Positions 14,332 through 21,416 of a stretch of DNA of 33,004 nt are shown here, piece by piece. Position 1 is the first letter of the stretch; the number at the start of each line of letters is the position of its first letter. Both the position numbers and the translations under genes were made by a program. The stretch comes from Acidimicrobiia bacterium (lineage in GTDB: Bacteria; Actinomycetota; Acidimicrobiia; Acidimicrobiales; JAHEJN01): assembly GCA_029861625.1 (NCBI GenBank), contig JAOTZB010000008.1:1-33004 (forward strand). Reading direction: 5' to 3'. Under the pieces are notes generated by a model. That model was given only the letters and a program-made list of their open reading frames with translations, had not been told where the DNA came from and ran no database searches.

Positions 14332-15698
14332 CAGTGGCCCTCCGTACTGATCTGGTCGACGAGATGATCGGGCAACCACTCGCCTTCACGCGGCTCTCGA
14401 GTGGCCGCCGCGTAGGCCGGAGCAAGGTCGTGTCCGGTGGCACCGGCGATCGACTGGAGCACGTCGACCGTGCTCGGGTCGGTGTAGCTGATCCGGTTGG
14501 GTGAGGTGTCGTGAATGCGGTTGGCGTTCTTCAGACGGAACTCGTACGGGTCGAGGCCCAGTTCGTCGACGATGCGACTCATGTGGGTCTCGACTGCGAA
14601 CGACACCGACGTCACGCCGAACCCGCGCATGGCCGTGGTCGGTACACGGTTCGTGAACACCACGTAGCCGTCGAAATGCAGGTGCGGGATCGTGTACGCC
14701 CCGGTGTGGTGGAAGCTGTGCTTGGTCAGGCCATACGGCGAGAACCGGGCGTAGGCGCCCGAGTCGTGAAGCGTCAGCATCTTGCGGCCGAGGATCCAGC
14801 CGTCGGAGGTCACCGCGTCGATGATCTCCATGTGCCAAGGCGCACGGGTTGAACTGGCCAGGAACTCCTCCTCGCGGGTCCAGCGCCACTTCACCGGCCG
14901 GCCGGCCTTCATGGCGGCCAGCGCGGTGATCGTCTCGCTGGCAGTGTCGACCTTGCCACCGAAGCCACCACCGACGGTGCCACCGACGATCTTCAGCTTG
15001 TTCAACGGCACCTGGAGATGAGCCGAGATCACGCCCAGGGAGAAGTACATCGCCTGGGTGCACGAGTGGATCGTGAGCCGGCCGTCGGATTCGGGCACCA
15101 CCATGGATACCTGTGTCTCCATCGGTACGTGCTCGATGGCGGCGGGCCGGTAGACGCCCTGGATGATGTGGTCGGCGTCCTCGAACGCCTTCTGAATGTC
15201 GCCCTTGCGGATCTGGCGACGATCCATCTCGTCCTCGAAGTGTGGGTACCAGTTTCCCCACCGATGGACCACCGCTGCATCGGAGTCGAACGCTTCGCGG
15301 ACGTCCCAGAGCGTCGGGCGCTCCTCGTACTCGATCTCGATGGCGGCGACGCCGGCGGTGGCCGCCTCGAGATCCTCGGCCGCGACCAGCGCGATCGGCT
15401 GGCCCATGTAGCGGACCTCGTCCTTGGCGAGCAGGGGCTCGTCGGCGGGGATGCCGAGGCCGGAGAGGTGGCCGTACTCGAGTTGGGGTACGTCGGTGTG
15501 GGTGACAACGGCATGAACGCCCGGGACGGCCTCGGCGCGACTGGTATCGAGCTTGGTAATGGCCGCGTGATGCACTGGCGAGCGCAGGGCCTTGGCCCAG
15601 AGCATCCCGTGGACGCGGAAGTCGTCGACGTAGGTGGTCTGTCCGGTCACGTGCCCCACGCCGTCGTAGCGGGGGAGTCGGGCGCCGACGGCCTTCAT
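14331..15698 (-). CDS. Molybdenum hydroxylase, molybdopterin subunit, N-terminal half (large subunit)
   Basis: 455 residues. The N-terminal a/b hammerhead domain is seen as 'RLPRYDGVGHVTGQTTYVDD' (7-26), 'GMLWAKALRSPVHHAAI' and 'VRYMGQPIALVAAEDLEAA'. The first molybdopterin domain follows with 'KIVGGTVGGGFGGKVDTASE', 'RPVKWRWTREEEF' and 'PTTAMRGFGVTSVSFAVETH'. The protein ends shortly after the 'YEFRLKNAN' region, exactly where the partner gene resumes, so the two products together make one canonical large subunit of about 820 residues. Start ATG 15698 overlaps the stop of the 2Fe-2S gene (ATGA). Active enzyme needs molybdenum cofactor insertion factors, which are not encoded in this window. 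Substrate class (purine, nicotinate-like or aldehyde) cannot be fixed from sequence alone. Confidence 0.92.
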   Translation of the reverse strand: MKAVGARLPRYDGVGHVTGQTTYVDDFRVHGMLWAKALRSPVHHAAITKLDTSRAEAVPGVHAVVTHTDVPQLEYGHLSGLGIPADEPLLAKDEVRYMGQPIALVAAEDLEAATAGVAAIEIEYEERPTLWDVREAFDSDAAVVHRWGNWYPHFEDEMDRRQIRKGDIQKAFEDADHIIQGVYRPAAIEHVPMETQVSMVVPESDGRLTIHSCTQAMYFSLGVISAHLQVPLNKLKIVGGTVGGGFGGKVDTASETITALAAMKAGRPVKWRWTREEEFLASSTRAPWHMEIIDAVTSDGWILGRKMLTLHDSGAYARFSPYGLTKHSFHHTGAYTIPHLHFDGYVVFTNRVPTTAMRGFGVTSVSFAVETHMSRIVDELGLDPYEFRLKNANRIHDTSPNRISYTDPSTVDVLQSIAGATGHDLAPAYAAATREPREGEWLPDHLVDQISTEGH

Positions 15699-16207
15699 TT
15701 CGCGTCTCCGGTCATGACGGTGGTGTACCCGCCCTCGGCCGTTGTGGTCAGGTCGAAGTTCCCACCGCGGGCGGCGGCGACGGCCTCGATGATCTTCACG
15801 TAACCAGTGCAGCGGCAGACGTGCCCACGGAGTGCCTCTTGGATCTCCTTGCGATCGTCGCTGCCACCGCTGTCGAGATAGTGGGTCGCGGCGACCACCA
15901 TCCCCGGGGTGCAGAACCCACACTGGGCGGCGTAATAGTGGACGAACGCCTGCTGGACCGGTGAAAGGTCGTCGGCGGCACCGAGGCCCTCGACGGTCGT
16001 GACCTCGGCTCCGTCGATGGCGGCGACAGCTGTGAGACACGAACGACGTGGCGCGCCATCGACCAGGACGGTGCATGCGCCGCATCCGCCGGCCTCGCAC
16101 CCGGCCTTGGGTCCGACGACGTCGAGCTCGTCGCGCAGGACCCGCAGGAGCGACGTCAGACCCGGGCTGCGAACCTCCAGCTCGTCGCCGTTGACCGTGA
16201 TGTTCAT
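15695..16207 (-). CDS. Molybdenum hydroxylase, 2Fe-2S subunit
   Basis: 170 residues with both clusters of the family. The plant-type ferredoxin domain has Cys37, Cys42, Cys45 and Cys57 ('CEAGGCGACTVLVDG' and following RRSC). The all-helical domain has Cys96 and Cys99 ('AAQCGFCTPGMVV') plus Cys131 and Cys133 ('HVCRCTGYVKII'). It passes electrons from the molybdenum centre to FAD. The ATG at 16207 is preceded by GAGAGGAG on the reverse strand and begins with the usual 'MNITVNGDELEV' strand; a longer frame upstream runs through the FAD gene and is rejected. It lies 28 bases after the FAD gene and overlaps the large-subunit gene by 4. The length is normal for the family. Confidence 0.95.
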   Translation of the reverse strand: MNITVNGDELEVRSPGLTSLLRVLRDELDVVGPKAGCEAGGCGACTVLVDGAPRRSCLTAVAAIDGAEVTTVEGLGAADDLSPVQQAFVHYYAAQCGFCTPGMVVAATHYLDSGGSDDRKEIQEALRGHVCRCTGYVKIIEAVAAARGGNFDLTTTAEGGYTTVMTGDAK

Positions 16208-16235
16208 CGTTGACTCCTCTCTCTCGAGTCCCGGC

Positions 16236-17015
16236 TCAGCCGAGCTGCTCGAGCACCCGACGCACGAGGACGGGAAGAATTCGTTCGCGGTACCACGCCG
16301 ACGACACCGCGTCGTCGACGAGTCTGACATCACCGAGGGCGGCGGTTCCCGCCGCGTCAGGATCGGATGCTTCGGCCTCGGCCGAGGGCAGCCGGACGGC
16401 GGTGGGCGCGGCACCAGTGGCAGCCAGCTGGATACTTCCGTCGGCCAATCGCGCACCGGAGACCGCTAGTGGGGTGGGGTGGTGGGTGTGGGGCCGGTCG
16501 AGGCTCTCGAACGCACCGGCCTGGGGCTGCTCGTAGGTGACGTCGAGCACGAGGCGGTTGTCGCGGTCGGCAAGGAAGTCGGCGACGGGCTCGATCCGCT
16601 CGCCACCGGCGCCCGTGGATCGAACCGAGGCACCGAGGGCGACGAAGGCACCTTGGAGATCGCCGGTCGGGTGCTCGGGCGGGGCCACCGCGCACAGGTT
16701 GCCGCCCACCGTCGCCTGATCCCGGACCTCCGAATCGCCCAGGTTGGCCGCGCACGGCCCGAGTGGGGCGTCGAGCTCGCTCAACGCGGACACCGACGTC
16801 ATGGCGCCGATCGTCACGGTGGTCCCACTCTGGTCAACGCCTTCGAGGCCGGCGTCGGCCAGTATGAGCGCCTTGTTCGGTTGCACGACGCCGTGGGTGA
16901 CGAGCGGCACCATGATCGTGCCACCGCCGATGATCGTGACGTCGCCGCCCTCACCGAATGCCGCCGCCGCGGCCTCAGGTGAATCCGGCGTGAGCACCTC
17001 GGTCGCCTCTGCCAT
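16236..17015 (-). CDS. Molybdenum hydroxylase, FAD-binding subunit
   Basis: 259 residues of the CoxM/xanthine dehydrogenase FAD family. The FAD pyrophosphate site is 'VTIIGGGTIMVPLVTHGVVQ' (26-45) and the second FAD motif is 'DSEVRDQATVGGNLCAVAPP' (94-113). A C-terminal CO-dehydrogenase flavoprotein domain begins around 165. The protein is a little shorter than the usual 280-300 residues. The ATG at 17015 has AGGGGAG about nine bases upstream; an in-frame ATG at 17045 lacks such a site and would overlap the leader hairpin region. This is the first gene of the reverse operon (17015 to 11219). Its leader of about 185 bases contains a 10-bp inverted repeat and one copy of a 61-bp element also found before the SMP-30 gene, implying common control. 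Confidence 0.93.
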   Translation of the reverse strand: MAEATEVLTPDSPEAAAAAFGEGGDVTIIGGGTIMVPLVTHGVVQPNKALILADAGLEGVDQSGTTVTIGAMTSVSALSELDAPLGPCAANLGDSEVRDQATVGGNLCAVAPPEHPTGDLQGAFVALGASVRSTGAGGERIEPVADFLADRDNRLVLDVTYEQPQAGAFESLDRPHTHHPTPLAVSGARLADGSIQLAATGAAPTAVRLPSAEAEASDPDAAGTAALGDVRLVDDAVSSAWYRERILPVLVRRVLEQLG

Positions 17016-17050
17016 CCCGTAACTCCCCTTCGGTTCGACCGACAACGCGT

Positions 17051-17090
17051 CGCGGGTCGAATACCCCCGGCATGTTCATGTCGACCCGCG
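17051..17090 (-). promoter_or_regulatory. 10-bp inverted repeat in the leader of the molybdenum hydroxylase operon
   Basis: CGCGGGTCGA (17051-17060) and TCGACCCGCG (17081-17090) are perfect inverted repeats around a 20-base spacer, 35 bases upstream of the FAD-subunit ATG. Arm centres are 30 bases apart (about three helical turns), which suits a DNA-binding dimer or tetramer. As RNA it would form a stable 10-bp stem. It is absent from the leader of the SMP-30 gene, so it would be specific to this operon. Confidence 0.45.
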
Positions 17091-17130
17091 TTCCACGGAT
17101 CGACAAGATTCAAGCGCGCCAGCTCGTGCA

Positions 17131-17191
17131 TCGACAGGCACGAGCGGAGCAACTGACCCCCTCCGATGGAGGTGGCTCCAAAGAACTAGTC
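17131..17191 (-). promoter_or_regulatory. 61-bp shared cis-element, copy 1 (upstream of molybdenum hydroxylase operon)
   Basis: Read on the reverse strand, this block matches 19615-19675 (read forward) at 53 of 61 positions without gaps. Shared cores are GACTAGTTCTTT at the 5' end, AGTTGCTCCGCT in the middle and GTGCCTGTCGA at the 3' end. It begins 9 bases past the response-regulator stop and ends 115 bases before the FAD-subunit ATG. As RNA, positions 13-17 can pair with 42-46, enclosing a CCTCC/GGAGG hairpin; the outer pairing survives in copy 2 with an A-U to G-U change and the loss of one end pair. Copy 1 alone also has an 8-bp hairpin (GCTCGTGC/GCACGAGC, 17122-17145). Both copies point toward the operon they precede. 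Mechanism (operator or structured leader) is open. Confidence 0.6.
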
Positions 17192-17200
17192 GGAACCGGG

Positions 17201-17839
17201 TCAGGCGCTGGGTGGCGCTCCGGTCCCGCGGCTGTACCTGTCGTTGAGAATCAACGCCACCAGCTCGGTGCGTGAATTCACGCCGAACTTCATCAAGATA
17301 TTGCTCACGTGATTCTTGACCGTGTACACGCTGAGGTAGAGGCGCTCGGCGATCTCGGCATTCGCGAGTCCGGTGGCCAGCAGATCGGCGACTTCTCGCT
17401 CGCGGTCGGTGAGGCCGCGCAGGATGTCGCGGTCATTGGTGATGAGGCGCGTCACCGAGGGGTCGAGGGCGGACTGCCCGACTGCGGTCATCCGGATCGA
17501 GGCTGCCAGGTCATCTCCTGAGACGCTCTTGAGCTGAACGCTCGTTGCACCCGCCTCGAGCGCCGACCGCACAAGGGCAGCTTCGGTGAAGCTGGTGAGC
17601 GCCAGCACGCGGACATCGGGCGCGAGCCGCGAGAGCTCACCGATCGCCTCCACGCCGCCGCCTCCGGGCATGATGAGGTCCATCACGACGACGTCGGGCT
17701 GCAGCTCCAGCGCCTGTTCCACCGCGACCTCGCCGCTGTGTGCGGTACCCACCACCTCGATGTCCTCGTAGCCGTTGAGACAGGCGGTAACTCCCTCACG
17801 GAGAAGGTCGTGGTCGTCGACGACCATGACGCGGATCAT
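17201..17839 (-). CDS. NarL/FixJ-type response regulator
   Basis: 212 residues. The receiver domain (2-118) has Asp8/Asp9, phospho-acceptor Asp54 in 'VVVMDLIMPGGGG', Thr82 and Lys104. A LuxR-type helix-turn-helix occupies about 142-205: 'GLTDREREVADLLATGLANA' and recognition region 'YTVKNHVSNILMKFGVNSRT'. It starts inside the stop codon of the histidine kinase gene (ATGA), so the two are co-translated and are almost certainly partners. Its stop lies 9 bases from the first copy of the 61-bp repeated element, and the gene pair is enclosed by both copies. Control of the flanking molybdenum hydroxylase and SMP-30 operons is therefore the natural hypothesis. Start ATG 17839 fits the family N-terminus. 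Confidence 0.93.
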   Translation of the reverse strand: MIRVMVVDDHDLLREGVTACLNGYEDIEVVGTAHSGEVAVEQALELQPDVVVMDLIMPGGGGVEAIGELSRLAPDVRVLALTSFTEAALVRSALEAGATSVQLKSVSGDDLAASIRMTAVGQSALDPSVTRLITNDRDILRGLTDREREVADLLATGLANAEIAERLYLSVYTVKNHVSNILMKFGVNSRTELVALILNDRYSRGTGAPPSA

Positions 17840-19512
17840 ACGGGGAGCCCGAGAATCGCGGGGACGATGAGGGAGATCTCCGTGCCGGCGCCGGGCCGGC
17901 TCATGACCTCGAGCTCGGCGCCGATCGATTCGGCCCGCTCAGCCATGATTCGCAGGCCGAGGTGATCAGATGGCTGCTCTGGGTCATAGCCGACGCCGTT
18001 GTCGGACACGCACATCCGGAGGTCGTCATCTCTCATCGAGAGCCTGATCGCCACCTCGGTCGCCTGCGCATGGCGTGCGATGTTGTTGAGCGATTCCTGG
18101 ACGATCCGGTAGATGGCGACCTTCACGGTCGGGACCAGCTCGATCGGGTCGCCCAGCTCGATCAGGCACTCGGCATTCCTTCGGCTCGAGAACGCTGAAA
18201 CGAGCTGGCGAACGAGATCATGCAGCGGTGTCTCCTCGATCACCGACGGCCGGAGCTCGAGCAGCAGAGTCCGCATCTCGGAGAGCGCACCGTCGGCGAG
18301 CGTATGCAGGCGGTCGACCTGCACACGTTGCTGCTCATCCAGATCGGGGGAGCGGGCCAACGTCTCCGCGACCAGTGTCGCCGTCCACAGGGTCTGGCTG
18401 ACGGAGTCGTGGAGGTCGTTGGCGAGTCGTTGTCGCTCTTCGACGGCGGCGAGTGACCTGGTCGTGAGCAGGGAGCGGCTGTTCGAGATGGCCGAGGCGG
18501 CCTGGTCGGCGATAGTTGCCAGGCGGTCGACGTTCTCGATCGTGAAGTCGAGGGCCGGGAGCGGCTCGACAACGAGGCAACCCAGCCTCAGGTCGGCCGT
18601 TTCGAGCGGGAGCACGACGACCCCGTTGGCCGAGATCGGGTCGCGCTCGGATCCGTCGACCGATCCGCCGTCGAGGTCGCCGAGGAGGTCGGGAACTCGC
18701 GTGTGCGGTTCGGGCCATTCCTCGTGGGGGCGGCCGGGGTATCGCTGCCCGGCCAACTCCAGGACACCTTCGTTGTCATAGAGCGCGACGTAGCTGCGAT
18801 GGTGTGGGCACAGCCGCTCGACCCCTCGGAGCACCTGTTCGATGACGTCGTCGAGTTGCAGGGAGCGAGCAATGGCTGCGGCGCTGTCCCTCAGCGCTTC
18901 GGCCTGGGCGAGCTGGATCCGCTCCTGCTCCTCGAGGCGCACCCGTTCCTCGACTTCGCGTTGGAGGGTCTCGTTGGCCCGTGAGAGCTCCGACGTGCGG
19001 TCCCGTACCCTTTCGTCGAGCTCCTCGAGGGTTCGTTTGAGCTCGGATTCCGCCTCGATCCGCTCGGAGATGTCGACGAAGGTCCCCAACGTGCCGATGA
19101 CGTTGCCGTCGCGGTCCTTCAGTGGCACCTTGTTCGTCTCGACCCACATCACCCTGCCCTGGGCGGTGGTGACCTGCTCGCGGAGTCCGAGGATCGGTTC
19201 GCCGGTCTCGACGACCATGCGATCGTGGTCCACGTACCAGCCCGTACCGCCCCGTCCGACGTCGGCTGGTCCCCACGCGCAGTCGGCGTCGGTCTTGCCG
19301 ATCAAGTCGGCAGGGGTCGTCGCGCCTGCGTACTCGGCCAGCTTCTCGTTGCAGCCGAGGTACACCGAGTTGACGTCCTTCCACCAGATCGCGTGATGGA
19401 CGCTGTTCATCACCAGGTCGAAGATGTGCCGGCTGGCCTGGAGGGCTTCGTCGCCCTCCAGCTCGCCCTTCAGTAGCGCGGCATAGAGCGAGAGCGCCCC
19501 GGCCTCACCCAT
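17836..19512 (-). CDS. Soluble PAS-GAF sensor histidine kinase (HisKA_3)
   Basis: 558 residues with no membrane segment, so a cytoplasmic sensor. Domains in order: PAS at about 28-150 ('HHAIWWKDVNSVYLGCNEKL' and the PAC end 'DRDGNVIGTLGTFVDISERI'), coiled coil 150-205, GAF at about 208-345, HisKA_3 helix with 'EERQRLANDLHDSVSQTLWT' (phospho-acceptor His368), and a HATPase domain with N-box 'VQESLNNIARHA' (471-482) and 'VSDNGVGYD' (502-510). The PAS cavity has Trp and Cys residues and could bind a small molecule; the ligand is unknown but could be an intermediate of the surrounding pathway. It precedes and overlaps its regulator gene. The ATG at 19512 is the best start seen; upstream in-frame sequence does not look coding. 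Confidence 0.92.
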   Translation of the reverse strand: MGEAGALSLYAALLKGELEGDEALQASRHIFDLVMNSVHHAIWWKDVNSVYLGCNEKLAEYAGATTPADLIGKTDADCAWGPADVGRGGTGWYVDHDRMVVETGEPILGLREQVTTAQGRVMWVETNKVPLKDRDGNVIGTLGTFVDISERIEAESELKRTLEELDERVRDRTSELSRANETLQREVEERVRLEEQERIQLAQAEALRDSAAAIARSLQLDDVIEQVLRGVERLCPHHRSYVALYDNEGVLELAGQRYPGRPHEEWPEPHTRVPDLLGDLDGGSVDGSERDPISANGVVVLPLETADLRLGCLVVEPLPALDFTIENVDRLATIADQAASAISNSRSLLTTRSLAAVEERQRLANDLHDSVSQTLWTATLVAETLARSPDLDEQQRVQVDRLHTLADGALSEMRTLLLELRPSVIEETPLHDLVRQLVSAFSSRRNAECLIELGDPIELVPTVKVAIYRIVQESLNNIARHAQATEVAIRLSMRDDDLRMCVSDNGVGYDPEQPSDHLGLRIMAERAESIGAELEVMSRPGAGTEISLIVPAILGLPV

Positions 19513-19580
19513 TGGGGCCCATCTCGAAGCGCTGACGAGCGGGAAGCATGGGCCCGATCATAGTGAGCGGCCCGGCCGCG

Positions 19581-19606
19581 CCTGTGGCCGACCGCGATCG
19601 CACAGG
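19581..19606. promoter_or_regulatory. Hexamer inverted repeat in the divergent kinase/SMP-30 region
   Basis: CCTGTG (19581-19586) and CACAGG (19601-19606) are perfect inverted repeats with 14 bases between them, centre spacing 20 bases. They lie between the kinase start (19512, reverse) and the 61-bp element copy at 19615. The layout is operator-like, but a 6-base repeat may arise by chance. Confidence 0.3.
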
Positions 19607-19614
19607 TTGTTCGG

Positions 19615-19675
19615 GACTAGTTCTTTTGGGCCGCCTCCAACGGGGAGGGTGAGTTGCTCCGCTGGTGCCTGTCGA
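19615..19675 (+). promoter_or_regulatory. 61-bp shared cis-element, copy 2 (upstream of SMP-30 operon)
   Basis: This copy is in inverted orientation relative to the one at 17131-17191, with 8 substitutions and no gap. It lies in the 324-base region between the divergent kinase gene and the SMP-30 gene, 161 bases before the SMP-30 ATG. The substitutions are spread over all three codon positions in the one reading frame open in both copies, so conservation is not due to protein coding. Similarity stops abruptly at GTGCCTGTCGA; the downstream leader (19676-19836) shows no match to copy 1 and no other obvious structure. The 8-bp hairpin next to copy 1 is not formed here. Together with copy 1 it marks these two operons as a likely regulon of the enclosed two-component system. 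Confidence 0.6.
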
Positions 19676-19836
19676 CGGACTCGTGGCTGACCTACCTTCT
19701 GGATCGGTTCGTTGCTTCCGCTCGTTCGGTCGCACGCCACTACGGAGGGCCGGTAGAGGGGGCACGCGATGGTCATCACGCCATGCTCGCGCGACTGTCT
19801 GGCTCTCGCGTCTGGACCCACATCCAGGAGGATCCC

Positions 19837-20760
19837 ATGGGAGCAGTAGCAGCCACGTCCGACGCCATCTGGGGGCTCGTCGACGAGAGCGAAGAGCTCG
19901 AGAAGGTCGGCACCGGCTTCACCTTCACCGAAGGGCCGATCTGGCACCCGACCGAGCATCACCTGCTCTTCTCCGATATGCCCGGCGACGTGCGCCGCAA
20001 GTACACGCCTGGGCGCGGCGTGGAAGAGGTCATGAGTCCGAGCAACAAGGGCAACGGCATGACCTACGACGCCGATCTCAACCTCATCGTCTGCGAGCAT
20101 GTGACGTCGTCGCTCGTGATGGAGCGACCCGATGGCACCCGCGAGACGTTGGCCTCGCACTTCGAGGGCAAGGAGCTCAACAGCCCGAACGACGTCATCG
20201 TCGCGCCCGGCGGGGCCATCTACTTCTCCGATCCCTGGTACGGCCGCATGCCCGTCTTCGGGCTCGAGCGTGATCGTGACCTCGGTTGGCAGGGCGTCTT
20301 CCGGTTGCCGCCGGGAGGCGGCGAGATCGAGCTGGTCGTGGCGCGCGACGAGTTCGAGATGCCGAACGGACTGTGCTTCTCGCCCGACCACAGCCTGATG
20401 TACATCAACGACACGCCGAACGCCTTGATCCGTGTCTATGACTACGACGCCTCCGACGGTTCGATCAACAACGGCCGCCTCTTCGCCGACGGCATCGGGA
20501 GCGGTGTCATCGAGGAGGGCATCCCCGACGGGATGAAGTGTGACGAGCGGGGCAACATCTGGGTGACCGGGCCCGGAGGCGTGTGGGTGATCGACCCGGC
20601 CGGCGAACACATCGGCACCGTGCAGGTCCCGGAGAACGTCGGAAACCTCACGTGGGGTGGCGAGGACTGGCACACGCTGTTCATGCCGAGCAGCTCGTCG
20701 CTGTACACGCTCCGAACGACCGTCGGCCCGCACCGCGAGCCGTACATGGGCCAATTCTGA
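19837..20760 (+). CDS. SMP-30/gluconolactonase/LRE-family lactonase
   Basis: 307 residues, six-bladed beta-propeller family. Likely metal ligands are Glu32 ('FTFTEGPIWHP'), Asn177 ('FEMPNGLCFSPD') and Asp231 ('IPDGMKCDERGNIWVT'); Asn118 in 'LNSPNDVIVAPGGAIYFSDP' is the usual substrate contact. These enzymes hydrolyse sugar or other lactones to the open acid using a divalent metal. AGGAGG at 19826-19831 sits 5 bases before ATG 19837 and fixes the start; an upstream in-frame ATG at 19654 would translate the leader and is rejected. It is followed after 17 bases by the isochorismatase-fold gene. A lactonase next to dehydrogenases and FAH enzymes suits an oxidative sugar-acid type route; the lactone is unknown. 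Confidence 0.9.
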   Translation: MGAVAATSDAIWGLVDESEELEKVGTGFTFTEGPIWHPTEHHLLFSDMPGDVRRKYTPGRGVEEVMSPSNKGNGMTYDADLNLIVCEHVTSSLVMERPDGTRETLASHFEGKELNSPNDVIVAPGGAIYFSDPWYGRMPVFGLERDRDLGWQGVFRLPPGGGEIELVVARDEFEMPNGLCFSPDHSLMYINDTPNALIRVYDYDASDGSINNGRLFADGIGSGVIEEGIPDGMKCDERGNIWVTGPGGVWVIDPAGEHIGTVQVPENVGNLTWGGEDWHTLFMPSSSSLYTLRTTVGPHREPYMGQF

Positions 20761-20777
20761 GGACCGAGGAGGACCTG

Positions 20778-21404
20778 ATGGCAGATCTCGAGCTGAACAC
20801 CGACATCACGTTGGATGCGAGCCGTTGCGCGCTCATCATCCAGGATCTCCAGAACGACGTGATCACCGAGGGCGGGGCGTTCGCCGAGTCGGGTGCGCCC
20901 GCCCACGCCACGAAGCAGAACGTCGTGGCCAACGCTCGCCGACTGGCCGCAGCGTGCCGAGACAAGGGGGTGCCGGTCATCCATGTCTGGTACGTGGTTG
21001 CCGAGGGAGCGCCGGGTCTCAAGGTGAACGCCCCGCTGTTCGAAGGCGTCGCCGGCGGCGCGTTGGTGAAGGGCACGTGGGGAGCGGCGCCGGTCGACGG
21101 GCTCGAGCCGCAGCCCGGCGACTTCGTCGTCGAGAAGATGCGCATGAGTGCATGGGAGGGCACTGAGCTCGAGCACCTCCTGAAGGGCACCGGCCGCGAC
21201 ACCGTCATCGTGACGGGTGCGTGGACGAACATGTCGATCGAGCACACGGCTCGCACCGGCGCCGACAAGGGCTACTTCATGGTCGTGCCCGAGGATGCGT
21301 GTTCGACCGTCGACGACGACTGGCACGCGGCGTCGATCAACTTCGCACTGCAGAACGTGTGCACACCAACCTCGGTCGATGCCGCGATCGCGGCGCTCGG
21401 GTAG
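20778..21404 (+). CDS. Isochorismatase-fold (cysteine hydrolase family) protein lacking the nucleophilic cysteine
   Basis: 208 residues with the isochorismatase-like Rossmann-type fold. The catalytic Asp23 ('LIIQDLQNDVIT') and Lys120 ('FVVEKMRMSAWEGT') are present. The nucleophile motif GxxTxxC appears as 'VTGAWTNMSIEHTAR': Gly147 and Thr150 are conserved, but the cysteine position is Ser153. Amidase members of the family, such as nicotinamidase and N-carbamoylsarcosine amidase, need that cysteine, whereas true isochorismatases work without it. A vinyl-ether or other non-amidase hydrolysis, or a binding role, is therefore more likely than amide cleavage. GAGGAGG precedes ATG 20778 by 5 bases. 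It is co-transcribed with the SMP-30 gene and converges on the RraA-like gene 12 bases away. Confidence 0.85.
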   Translation: MADLELNTDITLDASRCALIIQDLQNDVITEGGAFAESGAPAHATKQNVVANARRLAAACRDKGVPVIHVWYVVAEGAPGLKVNAPLFEGVAGGALVKGTWGAAPVDGLEPQPGDFVVEKMRMSAWEGTELEHLLKGTGRDTVIVTGAWTNMSIEHTARTGADKGYFMVVPEDACSTVDDDWHAASINFALQNVCTPTSVDAAIAALG

Positions 21405-21416
21405 GCCCGTACCCGT

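Noticed and set aside
14331-16100. Longer reading frame upstream of the molybdopterin large subunit
   Set aside because: The extra 134 codons overlap the 2Fe-2S gene in another frame and have no family similarity. The hammerhead domain begins at 15698.
17131-17191. Assigning the 61-bp element to a known riboswitch class
   Set aside because: I compared it from memory with SAM, SAH, cobalamin, glycine, c-di-GMP, c-di-AMP, THF and ZTP consensus features and saw no match. A covariance-model search would be needed to settle this.
17131-19675. Calling the inverted 61-bp copies an insertion sequence with terminal repeats
   Set aside because: No transposase lies between them and no target duplication is visible at the outer edges. 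The orientation toward downstream operons fits regulation better, though mobility is not excluded.
19558-20754. Long reverse-strand frame opposite the SMP-30 gene
   Set aside because: It mirrors the SMP-30 coding sequence and has no recognisable domain. The forward gene has all catalytic residues and a strong ribosome site.
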